Positions 7,220-15,962 of a DNA stretch of 17,300 bases are shown here, piece by piece. Made by a program: the position numbers and the translations under genes. Position 1 is the stretch's first letter. Each line of letters starts with the position of its first letter. Source of the stretch: JAENVT01 sp031412355 (GTDB taxonomy: Bacteria; Actinomycetota; Acidimicrobiia; Acidimicrobiales; Ilumatobacteraceae). A model generated the notes under the pieces. That model was not told where the DNA came from. It was given only the letters and a program-made list of their open reading frames with translations, and ran no database searches. Location: NCBI GenBank assembly GCA_031412355.1, contig JANOCR010000353.1:1-17300 (forward strand). The letters are read 5' to 3'.

Positions 7220-9909
7220 AGGAACCCGGCGAGGCTATCAGCCGGACCCCGATCAGCGACCTCGACCAGAAGCTCCAGGAAGCGATGCGGTGGCACAGCG
7301 TGACTCCAGAGGTAGCCCTGGCCGAGGTGGCAGCCAACATGGAGAAGCGCTGCAGCCTGTTCGACCGTTTCGACTCCTTCGGCCACCACGTCGAGTGCCA
7401 GGACCGCACCAAGGCCGACGAGGGCTTGCACCACTGCCAGGCTGCGTCGATCGTGGAGCATCCCGGCGACGAACTGCTTGTCGATCTTGACCATGTCGAG
7501 CGGCAGTTCGGTGATCTTGGTCAGTGGACTGTACCCGGTGCCGAAGTCGTCGGCAGCGAGGCGAACTCCGGTCTCGCTCAGTGCACGGAGATCCTCGAGC
7601 AACTCTGGGCGGATTCGGGCAAGGTGGGTTTCGGTGAACTCGATAGCGAGGTGTTCGGGCCGGAGGTGAGCGGACTGCAGGGCGCGCTCAACCATCCCAC
7701 CGAAGTCGCCGCTGTCGAGTTGACGGGCGGACACATTGACGTGCATCCGGCGTGGGACGGTTCCCGGAGCAGCCGGCGGCCAATCCGCAGCGATGCGGCA
7801 CGCTTTGTTGAGAATCCACTCGCCCAGTACCGGCATCAGCCCGGTGGATTCGGCTACGTCGAGCCACTGGTCAGGATAGAGAAGGCCGTCGGTGGGGTGC
7901 TGCCATCGAACGAGTGCCTCTCCACCAATCACGTTCTTGGTCGCGATTTCGACGATCGGCTGAACGTAGAGCACGAACTCCCCGAGTTCCAGCGCTCGAC
8001 GGAGTTCAGACTGCAGCCGCACGGTTCGGATGGCGTGCGCGCGGTGTGCCTCGGAAAACAGCGTGATTCGACTCTTGCCGGCAGCCTTCGACGCGTACAT
8101 CGCCGTGTCCGCATTGCTCATCAGGTCGTCGATGAGACTTCCCACCGAACTCAGCGCAATACCGATGCTCAACCCGACCGGGTAGCTGATGCCGCGCACG
8201 TCCACCGAGTGCCCGACCGCCTCGATCAGCCTGGCTGCGATCCCCTCTGCCTGCTCGGCACTTGTCAACGCATCGCACATCACCACGAATTCATCGCCGC
8301 CGAATCGAGCCAGCACGTCCCCGGGCCTCGTCATCGTCGCCAGACGATTGGCGACCTGCACCAGCACTTCATCGCCGACGAGATGCCCGGCGGCGTCGTT
8401 GACGTCCTTGAAATCGTCGAGATCCAAGAACAGCAACGCAACAAAGCTCGCGCCATCGCCGGCAGCGAGCCGCTCGCCGAGCCGTTCCAGAAAGTGTGAC
8501 CGATTGGCGAGGCCGGTGAGGCTGTCCCGTGAAGCGCGCGTCGACAACAAGTCCTCGGTCTCGCGTCGATGTGTGACGTCAATGAGCTGCACCGTGAACA
8601 TGTCCGTGTTCGTCGAGGAGCGCATCGGTGAGACGGCGATGTCGAGCCAACGGCTCGCATTCTTGACGTACAGCCGTACTTCGCCACGCCATGGCTTGCC
8701 CGGCTCTGGCCGCTCGCCGACGATGCCCTCGCCAATCAGGTCGAGCCAATCGCTGTCCATCATCTGCTCCGGTGAGACGCCCAGCATCTCGGCGGTTTGA
8801 TCGTTGAACTCGGCCACACGGAGAGCGTCTCCGACACGGCGCAACAGCATCATGCCGAGCAGTGATTGGCGGAATCCCTGCCGAAACATCTCCTCTCTCG
8901 AGGAGATCTCGGCGATCGCGGCGGCGCGTTGAGCAACCACAACCGCGAGCGGGAGGATCGTCAACGCGGACGAGACCAGAAACGCGTCCGTCAACGCGCT
9001 GATCGTGTTCGGGCCTCGCCCGCCTCCAGCGACGTTGAAGAACGGCCCGCGCCCCTCCGCGGTGAAGCGCACCGCGACCAACGCAATCACAAACAGCTGC
9101 AAGGTCGCCGTTCGCACGCCGAACCGAAGCGCACCCCATACCGCGGCTGGTATCACCATGAACGCCAGTGGGACGGGGCTGGCCGGTGCGAATATGACGA
9201 GCAACATGCCCATCGTGACCAACCACTGGACGACGCGTTCCACAGTGCCGCCGCTTCGCCGGGAATCGACGGACATCATCAACGGTGTGATGATCAGCAC
9301 CGCAGCTCCGTGAGATGCTGCGACGAGGCGCCAGACCGACACGAACTGCCCGTCACCCAGCACCACGACGGCCGTCGCTGCACCGGTGGCGATGACTACT
9401 GCGCCGGCAGTTGCGGCGGCGACCAACCGCCACACGTCGTCCAGCACTCGTAACTCTGGCCGGCCCCGACGAGTCAAGATCCAGCCCGCCAGCAGCGCCT
9501 CGAGCCCGTTCGAGACTGCGAAGCTCAGCGAGAGGGCAGTGCCTCGCCCGCCCACGATGTTCGCAGCGCCCGAAGACACGACCACGATGGCGATCAACCA
9601 CCTTCGATCACGCCAGTATCTGGCGAGGATCGCTACCGAAAGCCCTGCGGCCGGCCACCATGCTGCTGTCGCCAATCGGTTCGGGGCCCATGCGACTGCG
9701 ACAAGGCTGAGCCCGAACACCGCCAGGGCGAACAGCGCCATCGCAGCGATGCGTGGCACACGACGTGTCCGAACCGTCGTTGCAGCCTCCCCACAGGTCA
9801 CTCGCAGCTCCCGGACCACAGACACCCGAACCTCGATTCGAAAGCCCTGTACCCCGGGATCGCCGATGGCAAACCCCCGTCGCCGCCTCACCGCCGCCGA
9901 TCGCCCCAT
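7210..9909 (-). CDS. Membrane MASE1-PAS-GGDEF-EAL cyclic-di-GMP protein
   Basis: Predicted bifunctional cyclic-di-GMP enzyme. From the ATG at 9909 (899 residues) the order is: a basic leader, a MASE1-type multi-helix membrane sensor (about 55-320, with RLATAAWWPAAGLSVAILARY), a PAS-like domain (about 340-465), a GGDEF cyclase domain (about 470-625; GGDEF 537-541, at 8287-8301, with RPGD inhibitory site 528-531) and an EAL phosphodiesterase domain (about 640-885; EAL at 7912-7920). EAL residues also include NVSARQL, EFTETHL, ADDFGTGYS, KIDKQFV and VAEGVET, so both catalytic halves look intact. The start is uncertain: codons near 9909 are rich in CGG/AGG/CGA and no ribosome site is visible; GTG 9759 or ATG 9741 just before MASE1 are alternatives. 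It follows the small lipoprotein gene on the same strand. Confidence 0.88.
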
Positions 9910-9952
9910 CGCCGGGCAGCGCCATCGACAAGTGGTGATGAGGCGACTGGGC

Positions 9953-10246
9953 TCAGCGGTCTGTGCGGGTCGCGTCGGGCGATGTGCAGCCGATGCGCGC
10001 CAGGTCGCGATCAATCTTGGCGAGGGTGTCGTCGTTGCGGAAGCGGGCGCGCTGATCGAACAACTCGGAGCAGCTGGCACCTCGGTCGAGAGCGCTCTGG
10101 AAGCTGCGATAGCTGTGGGCGATGGAGCCCGAGCACGATGAAACGGCCAACACCGCGCCGGGGATCATCAGAGCGGCGAACGCTGTCCTACGTCTCGTGA
10201 CGCGGCTGGTCGTTGGAATGTGGGATTGGTTCATGTCGGTTCTCAT
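9953..10246 (-). CDS. Small secreted lipoprotein of unknown function
   Basis: A 97-residue protein I do not recognise by name. After a short basic N-terminus (TSRVTRRR) comes a hydrophobic stretch (TAFAALMIPGAVLAV) ending in a lipobox-like VSSC, so Cys38 would be lipid-modified and the remaining 60 residues exported. The mature part contains two further cysteines (GASCSELF and RIGCTSP) that could form a disulfide, and a predicted helical segment rich in Arg and Asp between them. The tail SPDATRTD resembles other small actinobacterial hypothetical proteins as I recall them. The second Met (10234) could be the start. It lies 27 bases after the ABC-2 permease stop in the same direction, so it is likely cotranscribed with the exporter. 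Confidence 0.68.
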   Translation of the reverse strand: MRTDMNQSHIPTTSRVTRRRTAFAALMIPGAVLAVSSCSGSIAHSYRSFQSALDRGASCSELFDQRARFRNDDTLAKIDRDLARIGCTSPDATRTDR

Positions 10247-10273
10247 TTCTGTGGGGGTGGATGGGGTTGGAGA

Positions 10274-11023
10274 TCAGGTGACATCGCGCCGCAGCGTGAG
10301 ACGGGTGGCAGCGACCGCAAGCACGGCGACGTAGGCGCTGAAGACGGCGATGGCCACGGGGACGGTCAGTCCCTTGGCAGAAGCCTCAGCACGCACGATG
10401 TCGCCAGCCGCGGCAACAGGTAGCCAGCGCAGGAAGTCGGAGCCGCTGAAGACGTCGCCGAGGAGCCCTTCGGCGGCCAATAGCCAAACCAGCACGGCAG
10501 CGCAGGCCGCTGTCTGGTTACGTATGAGAGCTCCGACTGAGACGCCGAGCGCGCCGTACAAAGCAGCGGCTCCAATTGCACCGCCGGCAACGCGCAATGT
10601 GCCGGCGTCGACGTGCAGGCCGATGTCGTTGAGCGTCAGCCACGGCAGCGCCACGGCGACCGAGCCAGCCAGCGAAAGCACACCGATCAACGCGCCGGTG
10701 AGTGAATGAGCAGCGAGCTTTGCCAACACGACCTCGCCGCGGCGCGGCGTCGACAGGAACGTCGTGGTGATGGTCTCGTGCCGGTACTCGCCAGTCATGC
10801 CGATGACGCCGAGGATGAGCGCGATCACCGTGATCACGCTGACGGGCCCGCTGATCGCGTGGCCGAAGCTCTCGGCGCCGAGGGGGTCGTTGCCCTGCTT
10901 GCCGGCCGCGCCGAAAATGGCCACCGTGACCAAACCGGCTACGAGCGGCGCTGCAACAACGCCGGCCCGGAAGGTGCGCAGCGTTCGCTGCTTCAAGAGC
11001 TCTGTTCGGATGAGGTGGTTCAT
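10274..11023 (-). CDS. ABC-2 type exporter permease
   Basis: Membrane subunit of an ABC exporter, 249 residues. It starts with the amphipathic MNHLIRTELLKQRTLRTF element typical of ABC-2/NatB-like permeases. About six hydrophobic segments follow, with the conserved GVIGMTGEYRHETITTTFLSTPRRGEVVLAKL block between helices 2 and 3, which contacts the ATPase. Start ATG 11021-11023 overlaps the ATPase stop (TGA 11020-11022) as ATGA, showing tight coupling. Transport substrate is not evident; systems of this kind next to a two-component system often respond to antimicrobial peptides or membrane stress, which is inference here. Confidence 0.88.
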   Translation of the reverse strand: MNHLIRTELLKQRTLRTFRAGVVAAPLVAGLVTVAIFGAAGKQGNDPLGAESFGHAISGPVSVITVIALILGVIGMTGEYRHETITTTFLSTPRRGEVVLAKLAAHSLTGALIGVLSLAGSVAVALPWLTLNDIGLHVDAGTLRVAGGAIGAAALYGALGVSVGALIRNQTAACAAVLVWLLAAEGLLGDVFSGSDFLRWLPVAAAGDIVRAEASAKGLTVPVAIAVFSAYVAVLAVAATRLTLRRDVT

Positions 11024-11919
11024 GACATGGTCCTTTCGTTGGTGGTGAGTGCGAAGAAGACGTCTTCGAGGTTCGACTGCTCGAGGCGCATCTCGTAGAT
11101 GACGAGCCCATTGGCGGCGATGACACGACCCATTGCCTCCGGCGTCGTGCCGGTGGCTGTGACCTGATCGGGGCCGGTGACGGTTGCGGCGATGCCGGAT
11201 TCGATGAGCCCGGCACGAAACCGATCGGCGTCGGGAGTGCGCACGACAACAGCGGCGGTCGTGCGATCCGTGAGTTCGGTGAGCGGGGCGCTCGTGACGA
11301 GCCGTCCATGGTCGAGGATCACGACATGGTCGACGGTCTGGGAAACCTCGCCGAGCAGATGACTCGACACCACCACGGTTCGGCCGAGATCGGCCTGGCT
11401 ACGGAGGAACGCTCTCAACCAATGAACGCCCTCCGGGTCGAGCCCGTTGGCGGGCTCGTCGAGGATCAGCACTGTCGGTTCACCGAGGAGCGCCGCTGCG
11501 AGACCCAGTCGTTGGCGCATGCCGAGCGAGAACCCGCCAACTCGACGGCGCCCGAAGCCGGCGAGGCCAACCTGGCTGAGCGCTTCTGTCGCTCGATGCA
11601 GCGGAAGTTCGGCAGCCGAGGCAAGGATACGAAGGTGATCCACGGCCCGGCGGCCAGGGTGGAAGCTCGACGCTTCCAAGACTGCTCCCACATGGCGTGC
11701 CGGCTGATCGAGATCGACGTAGCGCCGGCCCTCGAAGGTCGCGGCTCCGGCGGTTGGGGCGACCAGGCCCAGCAGCATGCGCAGCGTCGTGGTCTTGCCG
11801 GCACCATTCGGTCCGAGGAAACCGGTGATGGTTCCCGCGGAGAGCTCGAGTGTCAGATCGTCGACCGCTGTGATGTCGCCGAATCGCTTCGTAAGACCAC
11901 GGAGTTCGATGGCGGCCAT
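11020..11919 (-). CDS. ABC-2 type exporter ATP-binding protein
   Basis: ATPase subunit of the exporter, 299 residues. Walker A GPNGAGKTT (36-44), signature region FSLGMRQRLGLAAALL (130-145, an SLGMRQR variant typical of the DrrA/BcrA/NatA group), Walker B LILDEP (151-156) and the switch motif SSHLL are all present. A C-terminal extension of about 80 residues beyond the core, common in this group, ends in NLEDVFFALT. The ATG at 11917-11919 has a strong AAGGAGG six bases or so upstream. The pair lies just downstream of a histidine kinase/response regulator on the same strand, which suggests that system controls it. An antimicrobial or lipid export role is possible but unproven. Confidence 0.92.
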   Translation of the reverse strand: MAAIELRGLTKRFGDITAVDDLTLELSAGTITGFLGPNGAGKTTTLRMLLGLVAPTAGAATFEGRRYVDLDQPARHVGAVLEASSFHPGRRAVDHLRILASAAELPLHRATEALSQVGLAGFGRRRVGGFSLGMRQRLGLAAALLGEPTVLILDEPANGLDPEGVHWLRAFLRSQADLGRTVVVSSHLLGEVSQTVDHVVILDHGRLVTSAPLTELTDRTTAAVVVRTPDADRFRAGLIESGIAATVTGPDQVTATGTTPEAMGRVIAANGLVIYEMRLEQSNLEDVFFALTTNERTMS

Positions 11920-11939
11920 GTGATTCCTCCTTCAGGTTT

Positions 11940-11955
11940 CCGGCGAACGCGCCGG
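11940..11955 (-). promoter_or_regulatory. Perfect hairpin in the exporter leader
   Basis: The minus strand reads CCGGCG-CGTT-CGCCGG, a 6-bp GC stem with a 4-base loop, about ten bases before the AAGGAGG ribosome site of the ATPase gene. A TATAGC hexamer (11955-11960) borders it upstream and may be a -10 element. The hairpin may be part of the 5' leader or a protein-binding dyad; role unknown. Confidence 0.4.
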
Positions 11956-11983
11956 CTATACGAGAAGGATGAGGCACGACCGT

Positions 11984-11996
11984 CGATGAGTCATCG
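11984..11996. promoter_or_regulatory. 13-bp palindrome, candidate operator
   Basis: CGATGA-G-TCATCG is a perfect 6+1+6 palindrome in the 119-base gap between the response-regulator gene and the exporter ATPase gene. It lies just upstream of where a -35 element would be for the TATAGC hexamer at 11955-11960. Such placement suits a dimeric activator such as the neighbouring NarL-type regulator. The dyad is seen; the binding protein is inferred. Confidence 0.45.
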
Positions 11997-12015
11997 GCCG
12001 CGAGATGTGTCGTGA

Positions 12016-12055
12016 TTCGCCCGGGGATGCGTTCCGGCCTACTCCCCAGGGCGAA
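12016..12055 (-). terminator. Long stem-loop over the response-regulator stop codon
   Basis: TTCGCCC and GGGCGAA (7 bp) enclose GGGGA and TCCCC (5 bp), with one unpaired A and a 15-base loop. The structure spans the last codons and the TAG stop (12039-12041, in the loop) of the response-regulator gene. No T-tract follows. It may end or attenuate transcription between the two-component genes and the exporter, or protect the mRNA 3' end. Role inferred. Confidence 0.4.
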
Positions 12056-12704
12056 CGAGACCACTCTCGTAGGCGACGACCACCAGTTGCGCCCGGTCTC
12101 TGGCGTACAGCTTCGTCATCACATGGCTGACATGGGCCTTGGCGGTCGCCGGGCTGACGTAGAGCCGAGCACCGATCTCGGAATTCGACAGGCCCCGGCC
12201 GACGAGCGCCAACACCTCGCGCTCGCGATCGGTGAGGATGCCGAGCTCCGGTGCGGGTGATCGATCGGCGTCAGGCCGCGACGCGAGATCGGCGATCAGC
12301 CGACGTGTGACGCTGGGCGCCAGGAGGGCGTCGCCGCGCGCGACAACCCGAATGCCGTCGAGCACGTCTTCAGGCGGCGCGTCCTTCAGCAGAAAGCCGC
12401 TCGCACCCGCGCGGATGGCCGCATACACGTAATCGTCCGCGTCGAACGTGGTGAGGATGACCACACGTACGGCGCCGAGCGCTGGATCCTCGGTGATCAT
12501 GCGCGTGGCCTCGATGCCATCCAGGATCGGCATGCGAATGTCCATCAGCATGACGTCGGGCAGGTGTCGGCGGGCCAGAGCAACTGCCTGCTCGCCGTCT
12601 CCCGCTTCACCCACCAACGAGATGTCGGCGGCGTGGTCGATCATCGCCCGCATGCCGGTGCGGATGAGCGGTTGGTCGTCGGCCAGGCCGACCCGCACGG
12701 TCAC
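12039..12704 (-). CDS. NarL/FixJ-family response regulator
   Basis: DNA-binding response regulator, 221 residues, presumed partner of the upstream kinase. The receiver domain (1-120) has acidic pocket Asp9-Asp10, phosphoacceptor Asp55 in LMDIRMP, Thr85/Thr86 (VVILTTFD) and Lys107 (FLLKDAP), so it is fully equipped for phosphorylation. The LuxR-type helix-turn-helix is at about 155-220: LTDREREVLALVGRGLSNSEIGARLYVSPATAKAHVSHVMTKL, written here as a motif region of four helices. Start is GTG (12702-12704) overlapping the kinase TGA as GTGA, so the pair is translationally coupled. The likely target is the exporter operon immediately downstream, where a 13-bp palindrome sits at 11984-11996. Confidence 0.94.
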   Translation of the reverse strand: MTVRVGLADDQPLIRTGMRAMIDHAADISLVGEAGDGEQAVALARRHLPDVMLMDIRMPILDGIEATRMITEDPALGAVRVVILTTFDADDYVYAAIRAGASGFLLKDAPPEDVLDGIRVVARGDALLAPSVTRRLIADLASRPDADRSPAPELGILTDREREVLALVGRGLSNSEIGARLYVSPATAKAHVSHVMTKLYARDRAQLVVVAYESGLVRPGE

Positions 12705-13846
12705 GTTCGTTCCTCGAACGGCAGTCTGGCTGCAATCCGGAACCCGCCGCTCGACCGAAACCCGGCCTCGAAGTCGCCGCCATAGATCGCCACCCGCTCT
12801 CTCATGCCGACAAGCCCATGCGCCGGCGGCGACGGCACGGGCACCGGTCCCTGTCGAGCAGGCCCTTCGTCGTCGACCACGACGAATACAGCTTCGTCCG
12901 TATAACGGATGCCGACGGTGGTTCGCGCCCCGCCGGCATGCTTGATGACGTTCGTGAGCGCCTCTTGCACGATGCGGTACGCGGAGAGATCGACGCCAGC
13001 GGGGACGTCGGGACGGGTGCCTTCAACCACAACCTGCACCGTTACCCCAGATCCCACCACCTCGGCGACCAGCGCATCGAGGTCACCGAGGCCGGGCGCC
13101 GGGGCCAACGCACCACGCCGCTCACCGTCCGAGCCGCGGAGTGCGCCGAGCAGCCGTCGCATCTCCAGCAACGCCGTGCGGGTCGACGCCTCGATTGTGG
13201 CCAGCGCGTCACGGGCGGCCATCGGGTTGTCCTGCGCCACCATGCGCCCGGTGCCGGCGTGCAGTGCCACCACGCTCATGTTGTGGGCAACTACATCGTG
13301 CAGCTCGCGAGCGATCCGAAGCCGCTCCTCGGAGACCGCCCGATCGGCAAGTTCGAGTTGCGCTTGTTCGAGCAGAGCGTTCTTGTGTTCCAGTTCGGTC
13401 GTGTAGGCACGACGAGCGCCGACATAGTTGCCAAGCAGCCAAGCCGAAACGATGAGCGCCGGCACTCCGGGATCTGTCGGGCCCGGGCTGAACGTTGCAC
13501 CCAGCGTGCCGAGCACCACTGCAGCACCCAGCAGCAGCCGGGCGCGACGCTGAGGAAGCATTGCCGCGGCGGTGTAGATCGACAGCAGAACGATGGGCGA
13601 CAACGCCACCGGATAGTTGGCGGCGGCGTACAGAACTCCCGACAGCAGACCGGCGCCGACGGCCACGATTGGCGCGTGCCGACGGGCAATCGGGGCTGCG
13701 CTGTACACGGCGAGCAACAGGTAGGCAACAGCGTCGGGGTCGCGCAGATCGCTCGTGACCGGGCCGGTGTCGGCCAGGAGGGCCGCGCTGATCGCGAAGG
13801 CCGCCACCGCCAACACCACATCGACGAGAACCAAGCGCCACCGCAC
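12701..13846 (-). CDS. Sensor histidine kinase (HisKA_3 / NarL-system type)
   Basis: Membrane sensor kinase, 381 residues. About five hydrophobic segments in residues 1-140 form an intramembrane-type sensor with little extracellular domain. A short coiled helix (148-172) leads into the HisKA_3 dimerisation motif ERLRIARELHDVVAHNMSVV with phosphoacceptor His183. The ATPase domain shows the N-box EALTNVIKHA (Asn299), a G1 box VVVDDEG (Asp325) and the G2 box HGLVGMRERV. The start is GTG 13844-13846, with no clear ribosome site; a TACGGT hexamer seven bases upstream raises the possibility of a leaderless transcript. Small sensor domain and position next to an ABC exporter resemble envelope-stress or antimicrobial-sensing systems, but the signal is unknown. 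Confidence 0.92.
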   Translation of the reverse strand: MRWRLVLVDVVLAVAAFAISAALLADTGPVTSDLRDPDAVAYLLLAVYSAAPIARRHAPIVAVGAGLLSGVLYAAANYPVALSPIVLLSIYTAAAMLPQRRARLLLGAAVVLGTLGATFSPGPTDPGVPALIVSAWLLGNYVGARRAYTTELEHKNALLEQAQLELADRAVSEERLRIARELHDVVAHNMSVVALHAGTGRMVAQDNPMAARDALATIEASTRTALLEMRRLLGALRGSDGERRGALAPAPGLGDLDALVAEVVGSGVTVQVVVEGTRPDVPAGVDLSAYRIVQEALTNVIKHAGGARTTVGIRYTDEAVFVVVDDEGPARQGPVPVPSPPAHGLVGMRERVAIYGGDFEAGFRSSGGFRIAARLPFEERT

Positions 13847-13853
13847 CGTCGCA

Positions 13854-13880
13854 ACCGTACCTGTCCGGCCCGCTGTCGAA
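13854..13880 (-). promoter_or_regulatory. Possible promoter of the kinase operon
   Basis: On the minus strand TTCGAC (13875-13880) and TACGGT (13854-13859) are spaced 15 bases apart, and the second ends seven bases before the GTG start. This would fit a leaderless actinobacterial transcript. The match is weak and the spacing short, so this is only a candidate. Confidence 0.22.
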
Positions 13881-13960
13881 CTGCGCCGAGACCCCCCGTC
13901 GGTATCACGCGCCTTGTCGGCGGTGTCATCATTGATTGAGACGCTCTATGCATCTTTGCA

Positions 13961-13967
13961 GAGGAGG
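13961..13967 (+). promoter_or_regulatory. Strong ribosome-binding site of the S41-like gene
   Basis: GAGGAGG lies six bases before the ATG at 13974 and fixes this start among several possible in-frame ones. The 127-base gap between this gene and the divergent kinase gene must hold both promoters. Confidence 0.75.
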
Positions 13968-13973
13968 TAGGTC

Positions 13974-15962
13974 ATGGCCACCGATCGGATCGCCGTCGCT
14001 CAACGTGGGGTCGCGCTCGCCGAAGCCACTCGAGCACCTGCGGCGCCGCGCCCACGCAAGGCTGCAGCCGGCCAGCCGCGCAAGCCGGCGAAGGCAGCCG
14101 GGGTGTTGTCCGGACCGTTCCTGTCGCCGGGCACCCTCACGAGAGCCGAGCGTGTGCGACTGATCGACGGGATCGAGACGGTGATCGATGGTGTGTACAC
14201 GCACCTCCCGTTGAAGCGCGCCCGCTACGGCACCGATCCCGTGCAGCGATTGCGCATACTGCGGTCGCAGGTCGACCAACTCACCGACGACGCCTTCCAT
14301 CTCGAACTCGCCGACCTCGTCACGCGCCTGCGTGACGCACACACTCGGTACGCCGGTCCGGTCGCGCTGGCCAACAAGGTGGCTGCTCTGCCGTTCCTGG
14401 TGGAGATGATCGGTGCGACCAGCGCGCCCACATACGTGGTGACCAAGGTCGGCCACGGCCTGGCGGCAACGTTCAAGCCAGGCGTCGTGTTGGAGTACTG
14501 GAACGGCGTCCCGATCGACCGTGCTGTGCTGCGGTACAGCGAGTCCGAAGTCGGCGGTCGACCCGACAGCCAGCGGGCTTGGGCGACGCAAGGCCTCACT
14601 TTGCGCTCGTTGCAATACAGCCCTCCGCCCGACGAGCACTGGGTGATCGTCGGCTACCGGTCGACCACCAACTCGGGTACGGCAACCGGACCGGCGCGAG
14701 AGATCAAGATCCCATGGCAGGTCGTCGACCCGACCGAGATCGCCGGACTGCTGTCTGGCGGACCGACCGGACGCGTGCCGGTGCGCTTGCGCCGCACACG
14801 CGCTATCGATCCGGCCGCAGCCGCGATCCGCCAGGCCAAGATGCTGCTGTTCGCGCCCGGGGCCCTGACCGGCAAACAGGCAGCCGCACCGAAACGCGCA
14901 GCGGCGACCACTCGTCGGCCACCGACGGCCGACGTCATCGCCACGACATTGACCAACACCTTGAAGGCCATGTCAATCAGCGCACCGGGCGGCACGTACG
15001 GCTACCTACGCATCTACGGCTTCGACACACTGCCAGAACCGTTCATCACCGAGTTGCTGCGCCTGATCCCGTTGCTACCCGATCGCGGTTTGATCCTCGA
15101 CCTGCGCGGCAACCCGGGCGGGTACATCTGGGCAGCGGAGCTCGCCCTCCAGCTGTTCACACCCAAGCCCATCCAACCGACACGGTTCTCGGTGTTGGCC
15201 ACACCGTTCACGCGCGACATGGCCGCCCTGCCGGCACTCCGCGACGACCTGTTGCCGTGGAAGTCGTCACTGGACGCGGCGGTACGCAACGGAGAGTTGT
15301 ACTCGCAACCGATCCCCATCACCGATGTCGAGATGTGCAACTCGATCGGTCAGCAGTATGGCGGCCCGGTCGTGCTGGTCAGCGACTCGACGACATACTC
15401 TGCCGGCGATCTGTTCTCGGCGGGCTTCGTCGACAACGGGATCGGTCCGTTCGTGTGCGTGGGCGAAGCGACGGGCGCAGGCGGAGCGAACGTCTGGGAT
15501 TACGCCGAGCTTCGATCGGCGCTTGCCGGATCGCCGATCCAGTTGCCTGCCCTGCCCGACGGGATCGGGCTGTCGCTGTCGTACCGCCGCGCGACGCGGT
15601 CGGGGCCAAGCGAAGGGCTGCCGATCGAAGACATCGGCATCGCCGGTTCCACGTACGCCTTGACCCGAGATGACCTGCTGGCAGGCAACCGCGATCTGAT
15701 CGCTCACTGCATCACGCTGCTGGGTCAGCAGCCGCCGACGAGGATGGCGGCCACACTCGACAGCGCCTCTCGCACGGTCACGGTGGCGACCGCGGGACTG
15801 TCGCGCGTCGACGCGTTGTTCGACGGGCATCCGGGCACATCGACGACGGTCACCGGCGCAGCCATGACCACCGTGACATATCCGGCCGGCACCAACCTTG
15901 TCGACCTCACGGGATGGAGCGGCCAACAGGTGCATCAGCGGCGGCGTATCAGCATCAGCTGA
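13974..15962 (+). CDS. S41-family peptidase-like protein, atypical and apparently not secreted
   Basis: A 662-residue protein of the S41 (C-terminal processing/tricorn-core) fold. The first 45 residues are Ala/Pro/Arg/Lys-rich with no hydrophobic signal segment. An S41 N-terminal helical domain follows with LVTRLRDAHTRY (His123), then a PDZ-like region (about 150-200: GLAATFKPGVVLEYWNGVPI). The catalytic domain has LDLRGNPGG (Asp376 onward) and the nucleophile region STTYSAGDLF, with Ser476 as probable nucleophile. The Lys that completes the Ser-Lys dyad of CtpA about 25 residues later is missing (GEATGAGGAN instead), so if active it would need another base, perhaps His123 as in tricorn. A beta-rich tail of about 80 residues ends it. 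Substrate unknown; gene is alone on its strand here. Confidence 0.82.
   Translation: MATDRIAVAQRGVALAEATRAPAAPRPRKAAAGQPRKPAKAAGVLSGPFLSPGTLTRAERVRLIDGIETVIDGVYTHLPLKRARYGTDPVQRLRILRSQVDQLTDDAFHLELADLVTRLRDAHTRYAGPVALANKVAALPFLVEMIGATSAPTYVVTKVGHGLAATFKPGVVLEYWNGVPIDRAVLRYSESEVGGRPDSQRAWATQGLTLRSLQYSPPPDEHWVIVGYRSTTNSGTATGPAREIKIPWQVVDPTEIAGLLSGGPTGRVPVRLRRTRAIDPAAAAIRQAKMLLFAPGALTGKQAAAPKRAAATTRRPPTADVIATTLTNTLKAMSISAPGGTYGYLRIYGFDTLPEPFITELLRLIPLLPDRGLILDLRGNPGGYIWAAELALQLFTPKPIQPTRFSVLATPFTRDMAALPALRDDLLPWKSSLDAAVRNGELYSQPIPITDVEMCNSIGQQYGGPVVLVSDSTTYSAGDLFSAGFVDNGIGPFVCVGEATGAGGANVWDYAELRSALAGSPIQLPALPDGIGLSLSYRRATRSGPSEGLPIEDIGIAGSTYALTRDDLLAGNRDLIAHCITLLGQQPPTRMAATLDSASRTVTVATAGLSRVDALFDGHPGTSTTVTGAAMTTVTYPAGTNLVDLTGWSGQQVHQRRRISIS

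Noticed and set aside
7285..8499. 404-residue plus-strand open frame
   Set aside because: Antisense to the intact EAL and GGDEF domains; no family features.
9910..10080. N-terminal extension of the GGDEF-EAL protein to 956 residues
   Set aside because: The added codons overlap the lipoprotein gene in a different frame and are of Ser/Thr/Arg-rich non-coding character.
12818..13939. 373-residue plus-strand open frame
   Set aside because: Antisense to the histidine kinase; composition rich in His/Arg/Gln as expected of shadow frames.
14579..15673. 364-residue second open frame within the S41-like gene
   Set aside because: Arg-rich alternative frame of a gene with clear S41 motifs; no ribosome site.
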